A stretch of 64,000 nt of DNA. Source: an uncultured Anderseniella sp. GTDB taxonomy: Bacteria; Pseudomonadota; Alphaproteobacteria; Rhizobiales; Aestuariivirgaceae. Each line of letters begins with the position of its first letter. Position 1 is the stretch's first letter. Position numbers and translations under genes: made by a program. The stretch lies in the NCBI GenBank assembly GCA_947488295.1, contig CANKYU010000004.1:603117-667116 (forward strand), given 5' to 3'. This document shows positions 44,377-54,386 of the stretch, one piece after another. The notes under the pieces are model-generated. The model saw only the letters and a list, made by a program, of their open reading frames with translations, had not been told where the DNA came from and made no database searches.

Positions 44377-45408
44377 TCACTTGGAGTACTTGTCCAGCAA
44401 CGCATTGGCGGCATCGTAGAGTTTTTGCCCTTCAGCCCCCATATCGGCAATCCACTTTTCGGTGACCGGCTTGGTGATTTCACGCATCTTGGCAATATCA
44501 GCTTCAGCCAGATCAATAATCGGGTTGCCCTTTTTGGTGGCAAGGCCCTCACCTGGCTTTTCGGCAACATCCCAGGCTTCACCGATCTTCTTGGCCATCG
44601 CCATGCCGGAATTGTCATCGATGACCTTTTTCAGGTCATCAGGCAGGCCATCATACTTGGCCTTGTTCATGGCATAGACAAAGACAGCGGTGTACAGGCC
44701 GCGGGCGCCGGGTGTCCTTGTATGGTTGGGTGCCAGTTCGTGTATTTTCAGGGCCGGAACGATCTCCCACGGGATCACGGCTCCATCGACCACTTTTTTC
44801 GACAAGGCCTCCGGCAGCGCAGGTACGGGCATAAAGACCGCGGATGCGCCAAGTGCGCCAAGCGCTTCACCGATACCGCGATTGGGCGCGCGCATTTTCA
44901 GCCCCTTGAAGTCATCCACCGTTTTGATCGGCTTGTCGACCGTGTGGAACAGGCCGCGTGCGTGGGTATGAAACTGCAGCACGTGCACATCTGAAAACTC
45001 TTCCCTGGCGTGGGTTTCATAATACTCGTGAACCGCCTGCGACGTCGCGGTCGCGTCGGACACCATGAACGGCAGTTCAAACACGGCCATCTTGGGGAAG
45101 CGGCCGGGGGAGTAGCCTGGAAGCGCCCAGACAATGTCGGCCACGCCGTCGCGCACCTGGTCCATGAGTTGCGGCGGTTTGCCGCCCAGTTGCATGGCCG
45201 GGTAAATTTCAACCTTGATCCGTCCACCGGACTGGCTTTCAACAGCTTCTTTCCAGGGCACCAGCACCTTGGCATGGGTGGTGGCTTTCGGCGGCAGGAA
45301 ATGATGAACCTTCAACGTTACTTCCTGAGCCAGGGCAGACAGGCTGGAAAGAGCCATGCCTGAAACCAGCAGCCCGGCACTCAGCACCGTTTTGAAACCA
45401 AACTTCAT
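44377..45408 (-). CDS. dctP: TRAP transporter solute-binding protein (DctP family)
   Basis: A 343-aa periplasmic receptor. The signal peptide is residues 1-28 (ends SALAQE). KVHHFLPPKATTH near 33 and GLKMRAPNRGIGEALGALGA near 168-187 (Arg for the ligand carboxylate) are typical. The first motif resembles receptors for larger or aromatic acids more than C4-dicarboxylate receptors. I chose the ATG at 45408, with GGAGG ten bases upstream. The open frame to 45516 runs across the operator and is not translated. Confidence 0.92.
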   Translation of the reverse strand: MKFGFKTVLSAGLLVSGMALSSLSALAQEVTLKVHHFLPPKATTHAKVLVPWKEAVESQSGGRIKVEIYPAMQLGGKPPQLMDQVRDGVADIVWALPGYSPGRFPKMAVFELPFMVSDATATSQAVHEYYETHAREEFSDVHVLQFHTHARGLFHTVDKPIKTVDDFKGLKMRAPNRGIGEALGALGASAVFMPVPALPEALSKKVVDGAVIPWEIVPALKIHELAPNHTRTPGARGLYTAVFVYAMNKAKYDGLPDDLKKVIDDNSGMAMAKKIGEAWDVAEKPGEGLATKKGNPIIDLAEADIAKMREITKPVTEKWIADMGAEGQKLYDAANALLDKYSK

Positions 45409-45492
45409 GATCGGAAATCCTCCCGGAGATTTTTTCATTGTTCTGATGCGTTGAGCTATAGACGTGCCACGCACTTTTGACCCCTCAAGGGT

Positions 45493-45517
45493 GATAGTTT
45501 CTTTTGTAACTATCAAG
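45493..45517. promoter_or_regulatory. MarR-type operator before the TRAP receptor gene
   Basis: GATAGTT...GTAACTATC, the partner of the site at 42017-42041 (22 of 25 identical). It lies 85-109 bp upstream of dctP and downstream of the TetR gene's stop. It places the TRAP operon under the homogentisate-unit MarR regulator. I see this in the sequence. The binding is inferred. Confidence 0.7.
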
Positions 45518-45554
45518 CCCTGAACAGGTCGGAATCAGCAGCAGATATCACCTT

Positions 45555-46292
45555 TTATGACGAGGTGCATGGCTGGTTCTTCGCTGCACTGGCACCATCG
45601 AGGTTGAAATGCCGCGGAAACAGCGCAGACAGAAACCGGAAGATGATGCGTGCTGCCGATGCCCGGCTGAATGAATCGTGATGCAGGAGATAGTCAGTCC
45701 ACATTCCCTCCAGCAGCGCCAGTGTGCCGTGAGTTGCGTCTCTTGCAACCTTTTCCGGTTCGGACATTTTCTGTGCAGCGGCGATCTCGGCGAATGCCTT
45801 GAAAATCAAGTCTCGCAGATAGTCATCCCGTGTATCGCTGTACTGGGCAATTGCGCCGTTTGCATGGGCTTCGCCGCGGAATGCGAACCAGATCTTTATG
45901 GTTCGTTCGTTGAGCAGTTCCTCGCCCAGATCACCCAGGATAATGGTTTCGAGAATTTCCTGCGGACTTGAGCCTGCGGTTTCCAGTTGTTCCGACAGTG
46001 TGCCGTAATAGACCTCCGCAGAATGCCGTGCAGCAGCCACCAGCAGGGCATCCTTGTTGTCGAAATACAGATGAACCATGCCGCGTGACAGGTTTGCCCG
46101 CGTTACGATCTCGCTTACCGACGTGCTCGAGAAACCGACTTCCACAATTGAATCAAGCGTTGCTTCAATCAACAGGCGACGGCTCTCCTCGCTGGAGTAG
46201 CGCCGCGGTTGGCGATCCCCTGATTGCAGGTTCTGTGTGCTGTTCACCTTGTTGTCTGCCCGGTAATTAGAGTGATCTGACCGCCCGTCCAT
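45555..46292 (-). CDS. TetR-family regulator (BetI-like)
   Basis: A 245-aa repressor. The TetR helix-turn-helix is at about 35-80 (STSVSEIVTRANLSRGMVHL). The C-terminal domain resembles BetI, which senses choline-type compounds. It faces the flavin dehydrogenase and Rieske genes over a 116-bp gap and probably controls them. The start is uncertain: the ATG at 46292 has no clear ribosome site, and a GTG about 15 codons later is possible. Confidence 0.87.
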   Translation of the reverse strand: MDGRSDHSNYRADNKVNSTQNLQSGDRQPRRYSSEESRRLLIEATLDSIVEVGFSSTSVSEIVTRANLSRGMVHLYFDNKDALLVAAARHSAEVYYGTLSEQLETAGSSPQEILETIILGDLGEELLNERTIKIWFAFRGEAHANGAIAQYSDTRDDYLRDLIFKAFAEIAAAQKMSEPEKVARDATHGTLALLEGMWTDYLLHHDSFSRASAARIIFRFLSALFPRHFNLDGASAAKNQPCTSS

Positions 46293-46408
46293 AATTATAC
46301 AATGAATTGACTCGGCATCGCAATTGCAGCATAAAATGAATGCATGTCCATAAATTTGATTGGCCGCTTGAACAAGAGTTTCCAGTACCGGTAAGACGGA
46401 GTCCCTGC

Positions 46409-48481
46409 ATGGCGAACAGCAGCAAATATTCAGTGCTTTTCGAGCCTGTAAAAATCGGGCCGGTCACGGCACGCAACCGGTTCTACCAGGTTCCTCACTG
46501 TTGCGGTCTGGGTCATCTGCGCCCGCGCGCGCATGCCGCCATGCGGGCCATGAAAGCCGAAGGCGGCTGGGCAGTCGTCAGTACCGAAGAGGCAGAACTG
46601 CACCCGTCATCCGACCTGTCGCCCTATCCCGAACAGCGCATCTGGGACGATCATGACATCCCCGCGCTTCGACTGATGACCGAGGCGGTTCATGACAACG
46701 GCTCGCTTGCCGCAATCGAACTGGTACACAACGGCAATCATTCTGCCAACCTGATGTCCAGAGCACCCGTGCTGGCACCGTCTGACATGTCCGTCGACCT
46801 GATTTATCCCAAGCAGGCAAGGGCAATGGACAAATCCGACATCCGGGCCTTTCGCCGCTGGCACAGGGATGCAGCGCTTCGTGCAAAACGGGCAGGCTTT
46901 GATATCGTCTACGTCTATGCCGGACATCGCATGACGCTGGCGCATCATTTTCTCCTGAAAGAGTATAATGACCGCGCCGACGAGTATGGCGGCAGCCTGG
47001 AAAACCGCGCCCGGCTGATGCGGGAACTGCTGGAGGACACCAAAGAGGCGATCGGCGATGAATGCGCCGTGGCGCTTCGCTTTGCGGTTGATGAAATGAT
47101 GGGGCCGTCCGGCATGCAGGCATCGGCGGAAGGCCGTGAGGTGGTGGAAATGCTCGCCGAGATACCGGATCTTTGGGACGTGAACGTGTCCGACTGGTCC
47201 AACGATTCAGCGACGACAAGATTCCAGCCGGAAGACGGCTATCAGACCTCCTACATCGACTTCGTCAAGAAGCTCACCAGCAAGCCCGTTGTTGCGGTCG
47301 GGCGGTTGAACTCCCCGGACATGATGGCCTCAATGGTCAGGAACGGTGTTGTCGACTTCATTGGCGCGGCGCGTCCGTCGATTGCCGATCCGTTCCTGCC
47401 CGTCAAGATCAGGGACGACAGGGTCGAGGAAATCCGCGAGTGCATCGGATGCAATATCTGCGTGTCCTGCGACAGCTTCGGCATTCCGATCCGCTGCACG
47501 CAAAACCCCACCATGGGAGAAGAATGGCGCCGGAACTGGCATCCGGAGAAAATACAGGCCAAAGGACGCGAGCGTGATGCACTGGTGGTGGGCGGCGGAC
47601 CCGCCGGTCTTGAGTGCGCCATGCAGCTCGCCAAACGCGGTTATGAAGTGACACTGGCCGAAGCCGGAGACCAGCTTGGCGGCAGGGTTTTGCAGGAGGC
47701 CGCCCTGCCCGGTCTTAGTGCCTGGAAGAGAGTGGCTGACCACCGCACTTATGACCTCTCCCAGCGCGGCAATGTGCAGTTGTTCCTGGACAGCAAGCTC
47801 AGCGCGTCTCACATTGCAGAGCTCGGCATCAGCAACATCTTCGTCGCAACCGGTTCAAGCTGGCGGCGCGATGGTGTCGGCAGGACCTCCAGGGCGCCGC
47901 TTGAGATCGTCGACGGCGCTTCGGTTTTCACGCCCGACGATATCATGACGGGAACCGTACCGGCGTCAGGCCCGGTAGTTGTCTACGATGATGATCAGGC
48001 CTATCTGGCCGGCGTAATTGCCGAACACCTTGCAGAACTCGGCAAAAAAGTTTGTTTCGTAACCCCTGCCAGCATGGTCTCGCCATGGACCCAGTCGACG
48101 CTTGAGCAGACCAGAATTCAAACCTCGCTGTTGCAGAAGGGCGTCGATATCATGCCACACAGGCAGCTCAGGACAATAACCGCCGGATCTTGCGATGTGA
48201 CCTGTACTTTTACAGAGCAAGCAGAAACGCTCGGATGCGAAGCGGTCGTTCTGGTGACCGAAAGAGTGCGGCACACAACGCTGTTTGACGAACTGCGGCA
48301 GGCAGGCGCCGACGGTTTCAGAGCTGCAACACTTGAACTGATCGGTGACGCGGCGGCGCCCGGCCTCATCGCTGACGCGGTCTATTCCGGCCACATGGCA
48401 GCGCGCAATTTCGAACAGGACCCGAGCGAAGTCGAAGCTGCGGTTTTCCGGCGGGAACTGACCGCCTTGTCCGGCACTTGA
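46409..48481 (+). CDS. FMN/4Fe-4S/FAD amine dehydrogenase (TMADH/StcD/DgcA-like)
   Basis: A 690-aa multi-domain flavoenzyme. The TIM-barrel old-yellow-enzyme domain (1-340) binds FMN. The 4Fe-4S cluster is bound by C345, C348, C351 and C363 (CIGCNICVSC), almost the same numbering as in trimethylamine dehydrogenase. The rest (about 390-690) is an FAD/NAD-binding region starting VVGGGPAGLECA. Relatives demethylate dimethylglycine or N-methylproline. The Rieske gene follows 15 bp later, a pairing known from stachydrine and hydroxyproline-betaine clusters. GGAG lies eight bases before the ATG. The frame upstream (46340) is not supported. Confidence 0.85.
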   Translation: MANSSKYSVLFEPVKIGPVTARNRFYQVPHCCGLGHLRPRAHAAMRAMKAEGGWAVVSTEEAELHPSSDLSPYPEQRIWDDHDIPALRLMTEAVHDNGSLAAIELVHNGNHSANLMSRAPVLAPSDMSVDLIYPKQARAMDKSDIRAFRRWHRDAALRAKRAGFDIVYVYAGHRMTLAHHFLLKEYNDRADEYGGSLENRARLMRELLEDTKEAIGDECAVALRFAVDEMMGPSGMQASAEGREVVEMLAEIPDLWDVNVSDWSNDSATTRFQPEDGYQTSYIDFVKKLTSKPVVAVGRLNSPDMMASMVRNGVVDFIGAARPSIADPFLPVKIRDDRVEEIRECIGCNICVSCDSFGIPIRCTQNPTMGEEWRRNWHPEKIQAKGRERDALVVGGGPAGLECAMQLAKRGYEVTLAEAGDQLGGRVLQEAALPGLSAWKRVADHRTYDLSQRGNVQLFLDSKLSASHIAELGISNIFVATGSSWRRDGVGRTSRAPLEIVDGASVFTPDDIMTGTVPASGPVVVYDDDQAYLAGVIAEHLAELGKKVCFVTPASMVSPWTQSTLEQTRIQTSLLQKGVDIMPHRQLRTITAGSCDVTCTFTEQAETLGCEAVVLVTERVRHTTLFDELRQAGADGFRAATLELIGDAAAPGLIADAVYSGHMAARNFEQDPSEVEAAVFRRELTALSGT

Positions 48482-48495
48482 AAAGGAGCATTGCA

Positions 48496-49716
48496 ATGGA
48501 AACGTCATTGGAACAGGCCGTCCTTGCCGATGTGAAGGAACTGGCGAAAGCCCGCCAAACCGGCTTCGCACTGCCGGGAGCTTTTTACACGTCTCCGGCA
48601 GTCTTCGAGCACGACATCAAGTCGTTCTGGAACCGAAACTGGATCTGGGTGGGACATGTGAGCCAGGTCCCGGAGGCTGGAAACTACTTCAGGTTTGATT
48701 ACGGTGCCGAATCGATAGTTGTGGTGAGAGACCGGGAGGGTCAGATTCACGCCCATATCAATGTCTGCCGTCACCGCGGCTCCAGGGTCTGCCTGGAAGC
48801 GGCCGGCAAAACATCCGTGCTGTCATGCCCCTATCACGCCTGGACATATGATCTTGATGGCAGCCTGCGAACGGATCGTGAAATGGATGGTCAGTTCAAC
48901 CGGGCGGACTACAGCCTGTTTTCGGCCAGCCTGAAGGTTTTCCAGGGCCTGATCTTCGTGTGCCTGTCCGATCAGCCACCCGACCTTGACCCGGCGCTGG
49001 CGCGATTGGCACCGCTAACAAAGCCGTTCGGCATCGAGAACCTGAAGGTCGCCCACACAGCCTCGTACCCGGTTCCGGCCAACTGGAAGCTGGCATTGGA
49101 GAACTATCTGGAATGCTATCACTGCGCGCCGGCACACAAGGAGTACTCGCGCTCGCACAGCCTGAAAGACCCGGCGTCCATGACAGAAGAACTGTTATCG
49201 ACGCTGGCTGCAAGCTCGCGCAACGCAGGTCTTCCTGCAGTCGAACTGAACGAGACGGGTCCAGATGCGAAAAGTCTGGGCAGCGACATCTACTATCGGC
49301 GGTATCCGCTTTATCCAGGTTACAAGACCGGGTCCAGGTCAGGCGAACCGGTGGCGCCATTGCTGGGCAATCTCTCAGGCTATGACGGCGGTGCAACGGA
49401 CATTATGATAGCGCCGCTCAACAGTTTTCTGGCTTATGCCGACTATATAGTCGGATACCGGTTCGTGCCGCGAACACTGCAGGAAACCGACATCCAGATT
49501 GTCTGGATGGTGCGCGATGATGCCGTTGCGGGCGACGACTACACAATCGCCGATCTGACCTGGTTGTGGGATGTCACGTCGCAGGATGATGAGCGGATCA
49601 TCCGCTACAACCAGGAAGGTGTGAACTCGGTTGCCTTCAGGCCCGGCCCGCTTTCGAACATGGAATGGGGTATCGAGACTTTTTATCACGGTTACCTGCA
49701 GCAGATACTCAGGTGA
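48496..49716 (+). CDS. Rieske non-heme iron oxygenase (betaine demethylase-like, Stc2/GbcA type)
   Basis: A 406-aa oxygenase alpha subunit. The Rieske cluster is bound by C91, H93, C111 and H114 (CRHRG, CPYHAW). Non-heme iron ligands are H209 and H214 (ECYHCAPAH), plus a C-terminal carboxylate. The Rieske-to-iron relay carboxylate is E206. Length and motifs match stachydrine and glycine-betaine demethylases, which remove one N-methyl group as formaldehyde. No reductase gene is next to it, so electrons must come from elsewhere. AAAGGAG precedes the ATG. The exact substrate cannot be read. Confidence 0.85.
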   Translation: METSLEQAVLADVKELAKARQTGFALPGAFYTSPAVFEHDIKSFWNRNWIWVGHVSQVPEAGNYFRFDYGAESIVVVRDREGQIHAHINVCRHRGSRVCLEAAGKTSVLSCPYHAWTYDLDGSLRTDREMDGQFNRADYSLFSASLKVFQGLIFVCLSDQPPDLDPALARLAPLTKPFGIENLKVAHTASYPVPANWKLALENYLECYHCAPAHKEYSRSHSLKDPASMTEELLSTLAASSRNAGLPAVELNETGPDAKSLGSDIYYRRYPLYPGYKTGSRSGEPVAPLLGNLSGYDGGATDIMIAPLNSFLAYADYIVGYRFVPRTLQETDIQIVWMVRDDAVAGDDYTIADLTWLWDVTSQDDERIIRYNQEGVNSVAFRPGPLSNMEWGIETFYHGYLQQILR

Positions 49717-49734
49717 ACGTCTGGATGTCCGACC

Positions 49735-52584
49735 CTAGCCGCTGTTGCGCAAACCGGCGGCAATGCCGTTGATGGTGAGCTGAATGCCGCGCAACACCTT
49801 TGGATCCTGTGACTGGGCCCGGCTCAGCTTCATCATCTCGACCTGGATGTGATTGAGCGGATCAAGATACGGGAAACGGTTCTGGATCGACCGGTTCAAC
49901 AATGGATTGCGTTCCAGCAGTTCATGCTGGCGGCTGATGCGCAACACCGCGCCGACCGTCGACTGCCACTCCTCGCGGATGCGCCCGTAAATGCTTTCAC
50001 GCAACGCCTCATCTTCAACCAGATTGGCGTAACGGCGCGCAATGGGCATGCTGGTTTTGGCAAGCACCATGTCCATGTTCGACAACTGGGCCCGGAAGAA
50101 CGGCCAGGCGTTATAGAGCTCGGTCAGCTTGTCTGTCGTGTTGTTCGGATCAGCAGCCAGCCATTTCTCCACAGCCGCCCCGAAGCCGTACCAGCCCGGC
50201 AGCATGACGCGGCACTGGGCCCAGCTGAACACCCAGGGTATGGCGCGCAACGCCGTGATGTCGCGGGTCTTGGCGCGCGAGGCTGGCCGCGAACCGATGT
50301 TCAGGGTAGCGATCTCGTTGATCACGGTTGAAGACCAGAAAAAGTCCTGAAAGCCTTCGGTTTCGTAGACCAGGTCCCGATAGGCGGCAAATGCATAGGC
50401 CGACAGGTCCTCCATGATCTCAAGCCATTCCGCCGGGACGCCATGCTTGTCAGGCTTCTCCAGCGAGGCTTCGAGCGTTGCCGCGACAAGGGTCTCCAGG
50501 TTGCGCCTGCCGAGCCACGGATTTGAATACTTGCTGGAGATGATTTCGCCTTGTTCGGTAACCCGTATCTGCCCCTGAACGGCCCCGGCGGGCTGGGCAA
50601 GAATGCCTTCGAATGCCGGCCCACCACCACGCCCCACGGAGCCGCCGCGCCCGTGGAACAGGCGCAGTCGAACACCGTGGCGCGCCAGCAGTGCCACCAG
50701 GCCTGTTTCAGCCTTGTAAAGCTCCCAGCCGGATGTCACGAACCCGCCATCCTTGTTGCTGTCGGAATACCCCAGCATTACCTCCTGCACAGCACCGAGA
50801 TTATCGACCAGCTTGCGGTAGGCCGGTATCGACAACAGCTGATCCATGATTTCGGTGCACGAGCGCAAGTCTTCGATGGTCTCGAACAGCGGCACGATAT
50901 GAACGCTGGCTGTTCCTTCCGGCGTCACCAGGCCGGCTTGCTTGAGCAGGATCGCCAGTTCCAGCAGGTCGGACACGCTGGTGGTGTTGGAAATGATCGA
51001 CGTGGTGATGACACGCGAGCCGTACTTCTTGTGCGCCGCCTTGGCCGCCTGGAAGATCGCCAGTTCCTTGGCCGTCTCCTCGCTATAGTCCCAGTAGGGA
51101 CGCAGCAGCGGCCTGTTTCCGGTGAGTTCCTTTTCCAGGATCGCGACCCGTTCAGCTTCGCTCATCGCCAGATAATCGACGCCGGGATCCACTGCCGCCA
51201 GCAGGTCAGCCACAGTGCGCTGGTGCACGTCCGAGTTTTGCCGAAGGTCGAGACTGGCGAGATGGAACCCGAAGCACTGTACGGCACGGCGCAGACCGCT
51301 GAGGCGGCCATTGGCAATCAGTTTCGATCCATTGTCGCACAGTGAACTGTACATGACATCAAGGTCGGAAATCAGGTCATCCGGTGTCTCGTAAGGCGCA
51401 TACTCGCTGTGGTCATTTCCAGAAGCCGTGCCGGTCAGGTTGTGCCGTGTCGCCATTACCCGGCACTTGATCAGCAATGAGGCCAGCCGGTACGGCTCCT
51501 TTTCCCGGTGCGCCGACTTGTCAGGCGACCCCGCCGCCAGGGCCAGCACCGCGTCTGAGACATTGGACACGGTGGTTGCGATTGACAATTCACTCTTCAA
51601 CCGGTCGAGTTCTTCGAGATAATAGGTCAGCGCGGCATCGGTCTGCAGTGTCAGGGTCTGCTGCAGCACATCTGCGGTCACGAACGGATTGCCGTCCCTG
51701 TCACCACCGATCCAGCTCCCCATCTGAATGAATTTCAGCGACGGAACGGTGTTGCCATCCAGATGTTGCGCAAGCGTTTCCTCGACCTGCTGATGCAGCC
51801 TCGGAACTTCCGCCAGGAACGTGCTGTTGTAGTAGGAAACACCGTTCTTGACCTCATCTGCAACCGTGAGCCTGGAGCGGCGCAGGAGATTGCTTTGCCA
51901 CAGTGTCTCGATGGCGATGCGCAACTGCGTTTCCATCGCGGCGAGCTCCTGCGCCGTAAGCTGGCCGCGTTCGCGCTCGCGCAAAAGATCGACAATGTCA
52001 CTTTCCCAATACATCGTCGTGCGCCTGCGCACTTCGGTCGGGTGGGCCGTCAACACCGGCGACACGAGGGCGGTTTCAAAGAATTTCGCCAACTGGCTGG
52101 CACTCATCCCTGACGCAAGCGCTGTCGTGATGGCGCGCTGCAGGGAACCGGCCCGGGGTGGAGACCCTGCAAGTTCATGGTGATGCGTGCGGCGGATATG
52201 GTGCTGGTCCTCGGCAATATTCGCCAGGTGCGAGAAATAGCTGAAGGCGCGGATAACCTCGACCGCCTGCTCCGGCGTCAGTTGCTCCAGCAGGTCCTGA
52301 AGTTCGTCATGGGACGGTTTGTCATCTGACCGGTGCAACCGGGTGGAAGTGCGGCGAATGTTTTCGACAAGGTCGAATATCTCGTTGCCTTCCTTGTCCC
52401 GCACGCAGTCACCCAGCATCCGTCCAAGCAATCGAATATCTTCCTGCAACGGCGCATCCTTGGCAGTATCTCGTGTCTCGGACGTGTTCTGGCTGGCGAA
52501 AGCGGCGGTGGAAATGGCTTCATCCTTTCGAAATGGCTGAATTCGGAATGCTGTATATAAGTCAGCGCTGCAATATAGTGCCAT
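49735..52584 (-). CDS. ppc: Phosphoenolpyruvate carboxylase
   Basis: A 949-aa enzyme that carboxylates PEP to oxaloacetate. Catalytic H181 lies in [23 protein letters not shown] (about 608) and [16 protein letters not shown] (about 645-660) form the active-site loops, and the chain ends in the typical RNSG (the family's NTG-type terminus). It is longer than the E. coli enzyme by about 65 residues, mostly at the N-terminus. The first 35-40 residues look unusual, so the true start may lie further in, although no better ribosome site is visible. It is convergent with the Rieske gene, 18 bp apart. Confidence 0.95.
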   Translation of the reverse strand: MALYCSADLYTAFRIQPFRKDEAISTAAFASQNTSETRDTAKDAPLQEDIRLLGRMLGDCVRDKEGNEIFDLVENIRRTSTRLHRSDDKPSHDELQDLLEQLTPEQAVEVIRAFSYFSHLANIAEDQHHIRRTHHHELAGSPPRAGSLQRAITTALASGMSASQLAKFFETALVSPVLTAHPTEVRRRTTMYWESDIVDLLRERERGQLTAQELAAMETQLRIAIETLWQSNLLRRSRLTVADEVKNGVSYYNSTFLAEVPRLHQQVEETLAQHLDGNTVPSLKFIQMGSWIGGDRDGNPFVTADVLQQTLTLQTDAALTYYLEELDRLKSELSIATTVSNVSDAVLALAAGSPDKSAHREKEPYRLASLLIKCRVMATRHNLTGTASGNDHSEYAPYETPDDLISDLDVMYSSLCDNGSKLIANGRLSGLRRAVQCFGFHLASLDLRQNSDVHQRTVADLLAAVDPGVDYLAMSEAERVAILEKELTGNRPLLRPYWDYSEETAKELAIFQAAKAAHKKYGSRVITTSIISNTTSVSDLLELAILLKQAGLVTPEGTASVHIVPLFETIEDLRSCTEIMDQLLSIPAYRKLVDNLGAVQEVMLGYSDSNKDGGFVTSGWELYKAETGLVALLARHGVRLRLFHGRGGSVGRGGGPAFEGILAQPAGAVQGQIRVTEQGEIISSKYSNPWLGRRNLETLVAATLEASLEKPDKHGVPAEWLEIMEDLSAYAFAAYRDLVYETEGFQDFFWSSTVINEIATLNIGSRPASRAKTRDITALRAIPWVFSWAQCRVMLPGWYGFGAAVEKWLAADPNNTTDKLTELYNAWPFFRAQLSNMDMVLAKTSMPIARRYANLVEDEALRESIYGRIREEWQSTVGAVLRISRQHELLERNPLLNRSIQNRFPYLDPLNHIQVEMMKLSRAQSQDPKVLRGIQLTINGIAAGLRNSG

Positions 52585-52827
52585 CTATGCTGCAGCGCAG
52601 CAAGCCAATGGTGCTTTGCACATACGATGACTTCGGCAGGACAGGACATCGACATGCTGTGGCGGGCCGGGAATATGTCTGCATTGTCAGACAATTGCAC
52701 CTTGTTCCTCCAACGGACATACGTCACACTTTTGCGGCGATACCAAGTGTCATCGCAGCAAGACCAAGACAGAGCCCGACAAGGGACGGCAATCATTTGT
52801 CAGTTTGACCAAGGGAGAAACAAAAAA

Positions 52828-53811
52828 ATGCTGAACCGCCGAATTTTGAGCAAAGCCGCCATGTTGGCAATGGCTGGCTTCATGACCGCAATCGCTGCCA
52901 TGCCGGCAGCGGCCGAATATCCCGAGCGTCCCATAACACTCATCGTACCGTGGGGTGCCGGTGGTGGCACCGATGCGACCGGACGCATGATCGCCGGTCT
53001 CCTGAAAGACGAACTGGGTCAGCCGGTCAATGTTGTCAACCGCACTGGCGGCAGCGGCGTCGTAGGTCATTCTGCCATCGCAAATGCAGCGCCCGACGGA
53101 TACACCATCGGCGTCGTTACTGTTGAGATCGGCATGATGCACTGGGCCGGACTGACAGAACTTACCGGCAAGGATTACACACCGATCGCGCTGTACAATT
53201 ACGATGCCGCAGGCCTGCAGGTGCGCGCCGACAGTGAGTGGAAAACCGCGAAAGACGTTGTCGACGCCATCAAGGCAAATCCCGGGAAATTCAAGGCATC
53301 AGGTACCGGCCAGGGCGGTATCTGGCATCTCGCACTGGCAGGCATGCTGAATACGGCAGGGGCTGACCCGGCTGCAGCTCCGTGGGTTCCGTCAAAAGGA
53401 GCAGCCCCCGGTCTGCAGGAACTGGTCGCAGGCGGTGTTGATATCGTGACATGCTCCGTTGTTGAAGCATCGGCGCTGATCAGTGCGGGCAAAGTCAAGT
53501 CACTTGCAGTGATGGACGATGTCCAACTGGGAGCCTTCCCGGATGTGCCGACTTTGAAGGAAGCTTCAGGGCTCGACTGGAAAATGGCTGCATGGAGAGG
53601 CATAGCCGGTCCCAAAGGCATGCCCGATGAAGCGACCGCCAAACTGTCTGCAGCACTGGAGAAGGTCTGGAAATCGTCAGAGTTTCAGGAATTCATGAAA
53701 GGCCGCGGTTTCGGCCTGGTGTGGAAACCGGGGGCGGAGTTCGCCACCTGGATGGAGGAAAGTGACGCCTCGCTCGGAACGGTGATGAAAGCCGTCGGCC
53801 TGGCCAAGTAA
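52828..53811 (+). CDS. tctC: Tripartite tricarboxylate transporter receptor (TctC/Bug family)
   Basis: A 327-aa periplasmic binding protein. Signal peptide residues are 1-27 (ends MPAAAE). YPERPITLIVPWGAGGGTDATGR is the TctC/Bug N-terminal hallmark, given as about 28-50. ASGTGQGGIWHLALAGML near 153 is the second ligand loop. GGGAG precedes the ATG. An open frame reaching 52627 has no signal sequence and is rejected. The ligand is probably a carboxylate, but Bug receptors vary widely. Confidence 0.92.
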   Translation: MLNRRILSKAAMLAMAGFMTAIAAMPAAAEYPERPITLIVPWGAGGGTDATGRMIAGLLKDELGQPVNVVNRTGGSGVVGHSAIANAAPDGYTIGVVTVEIGMMHWAGLTELTGKDYTPIALYNYDAAGLQVRADSEWKTAKDVVDAIKANPGKFKASGTGQGGIWHLALAGMLNTAGADPAAAPWVPSKGAAPGLQELVAGGVDIVTCSVVEASALISAGKVKSLAVMDDVQLGAFPDVPTLKEASGLDWKMAAWRGIAGPKGMPDEATAKLSAALEKVWKSSEFQEFMKGRGFGLVWKPGAEFATWMEESDASLGTVMKAVGLAK

Positions 53812-53839
53812 CCGTCTGGTCAACCAGCACTCCTGAAGA

Positions 53840-53875
53840 GAAAGGTTCGCCGCATTGGCGGCGCGCCTTTCTTTT
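53840..53875 (+). terminator. Intrinsic-terminator-like hairpin between tctC and tctB
   Basis: GAAAGG (53840-53845) and CGCCGC (53848-53853) pair with GCGGCG (53858-53863) and CCTTTC (53866-53871), loop ATTG, then TTTTC. It lies 28 bp after the tctC stop and 27 bp before tctB. It would reduce tctBA transcripts relative to the receptor. Confidence 0.7.
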
Positions 53876-53902
53876 CAGATGCCCAGGAGCGATAGTTCGG
53901 TC

Positions 53903-54376
53903 ATGCGGTTCAATGACAGTGTGTTTGGCCTGATCCTGATTGCATTCGCAATTGCGGAGATCGCCTACACGCGCACATTCCCCAGACTGCACGGCCAGGA
54001 CTACGGCCCGGACCTGTTCCCCATCATGATAGGTGCGGGGCTTCTGCTGTTTGGCGGCATTCTGATCATAAGGGGCTGGACGCAGCGGGCGACCCAGCCA
54101 ATGCTGGTTGTCGGCGACTGGGCACATGATCGTAAAAATGTGGCCAATGTGGTCATCCTGCTCGGCAGCATAGTTTTCTACATCGTATTCTCGACCTGGC
54201 TCGGCTTCATTCCGACCGCCCTGCTGATCCAGTCCGTATTGCTGGTCCGGCTCGGTTCCGGCCTGATCACAAGTGTGATCATCGCCACGATCTCGACCAT
54301 GGTAATCCATACCCTGTTTGCAAAACTGCTGCTGGTGCCCCTGCCCTGGGGCCTGCTGCTACCGGTTGCGTGGTAA
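53903..54376 (+). CDS. tctB: Tripartite tricarboxylate transporter small permease (TctB)
   Basis: A 157-aa membrane protein with four helices (MRFNDSVFGLILIAFAIAEI opens the first). The DYGPDLFPIMIGAGLLLFGG stretch near 33-52 is the TctB signature. I take the ATG at 53903. An earlier in-frame start at 53855 lies within the terminator-like hairpin. It is followed by tctA after ten bases. Confidence 0.88.
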   Translation: MRFNDSVFGLILIAFAIAEIAYTRTFPRLHGQDYGPDLFPIMIGAGLLLFGGILIIRGWTQRATQPMLVVGDWAHDRKNVANVVILLGSIVFYIVFSTWLGFIPTALLIQSVLLVRLGSGLITSVIIATISTMVIHTLFAKLLLVPLPWGLLLPVAW

Positions 54377-54386
54377 TTCCAGGCCC

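Noticed and set aside
46287..46356. Direct repeats GTCCATAA (46287-46294 and 46346-46353) in the TetR/dehydrogenase gap
   Set aside because: Only eight bases match and the copies are 59 bp apart without dyad symmetry. Too weak to call a TetR operator.
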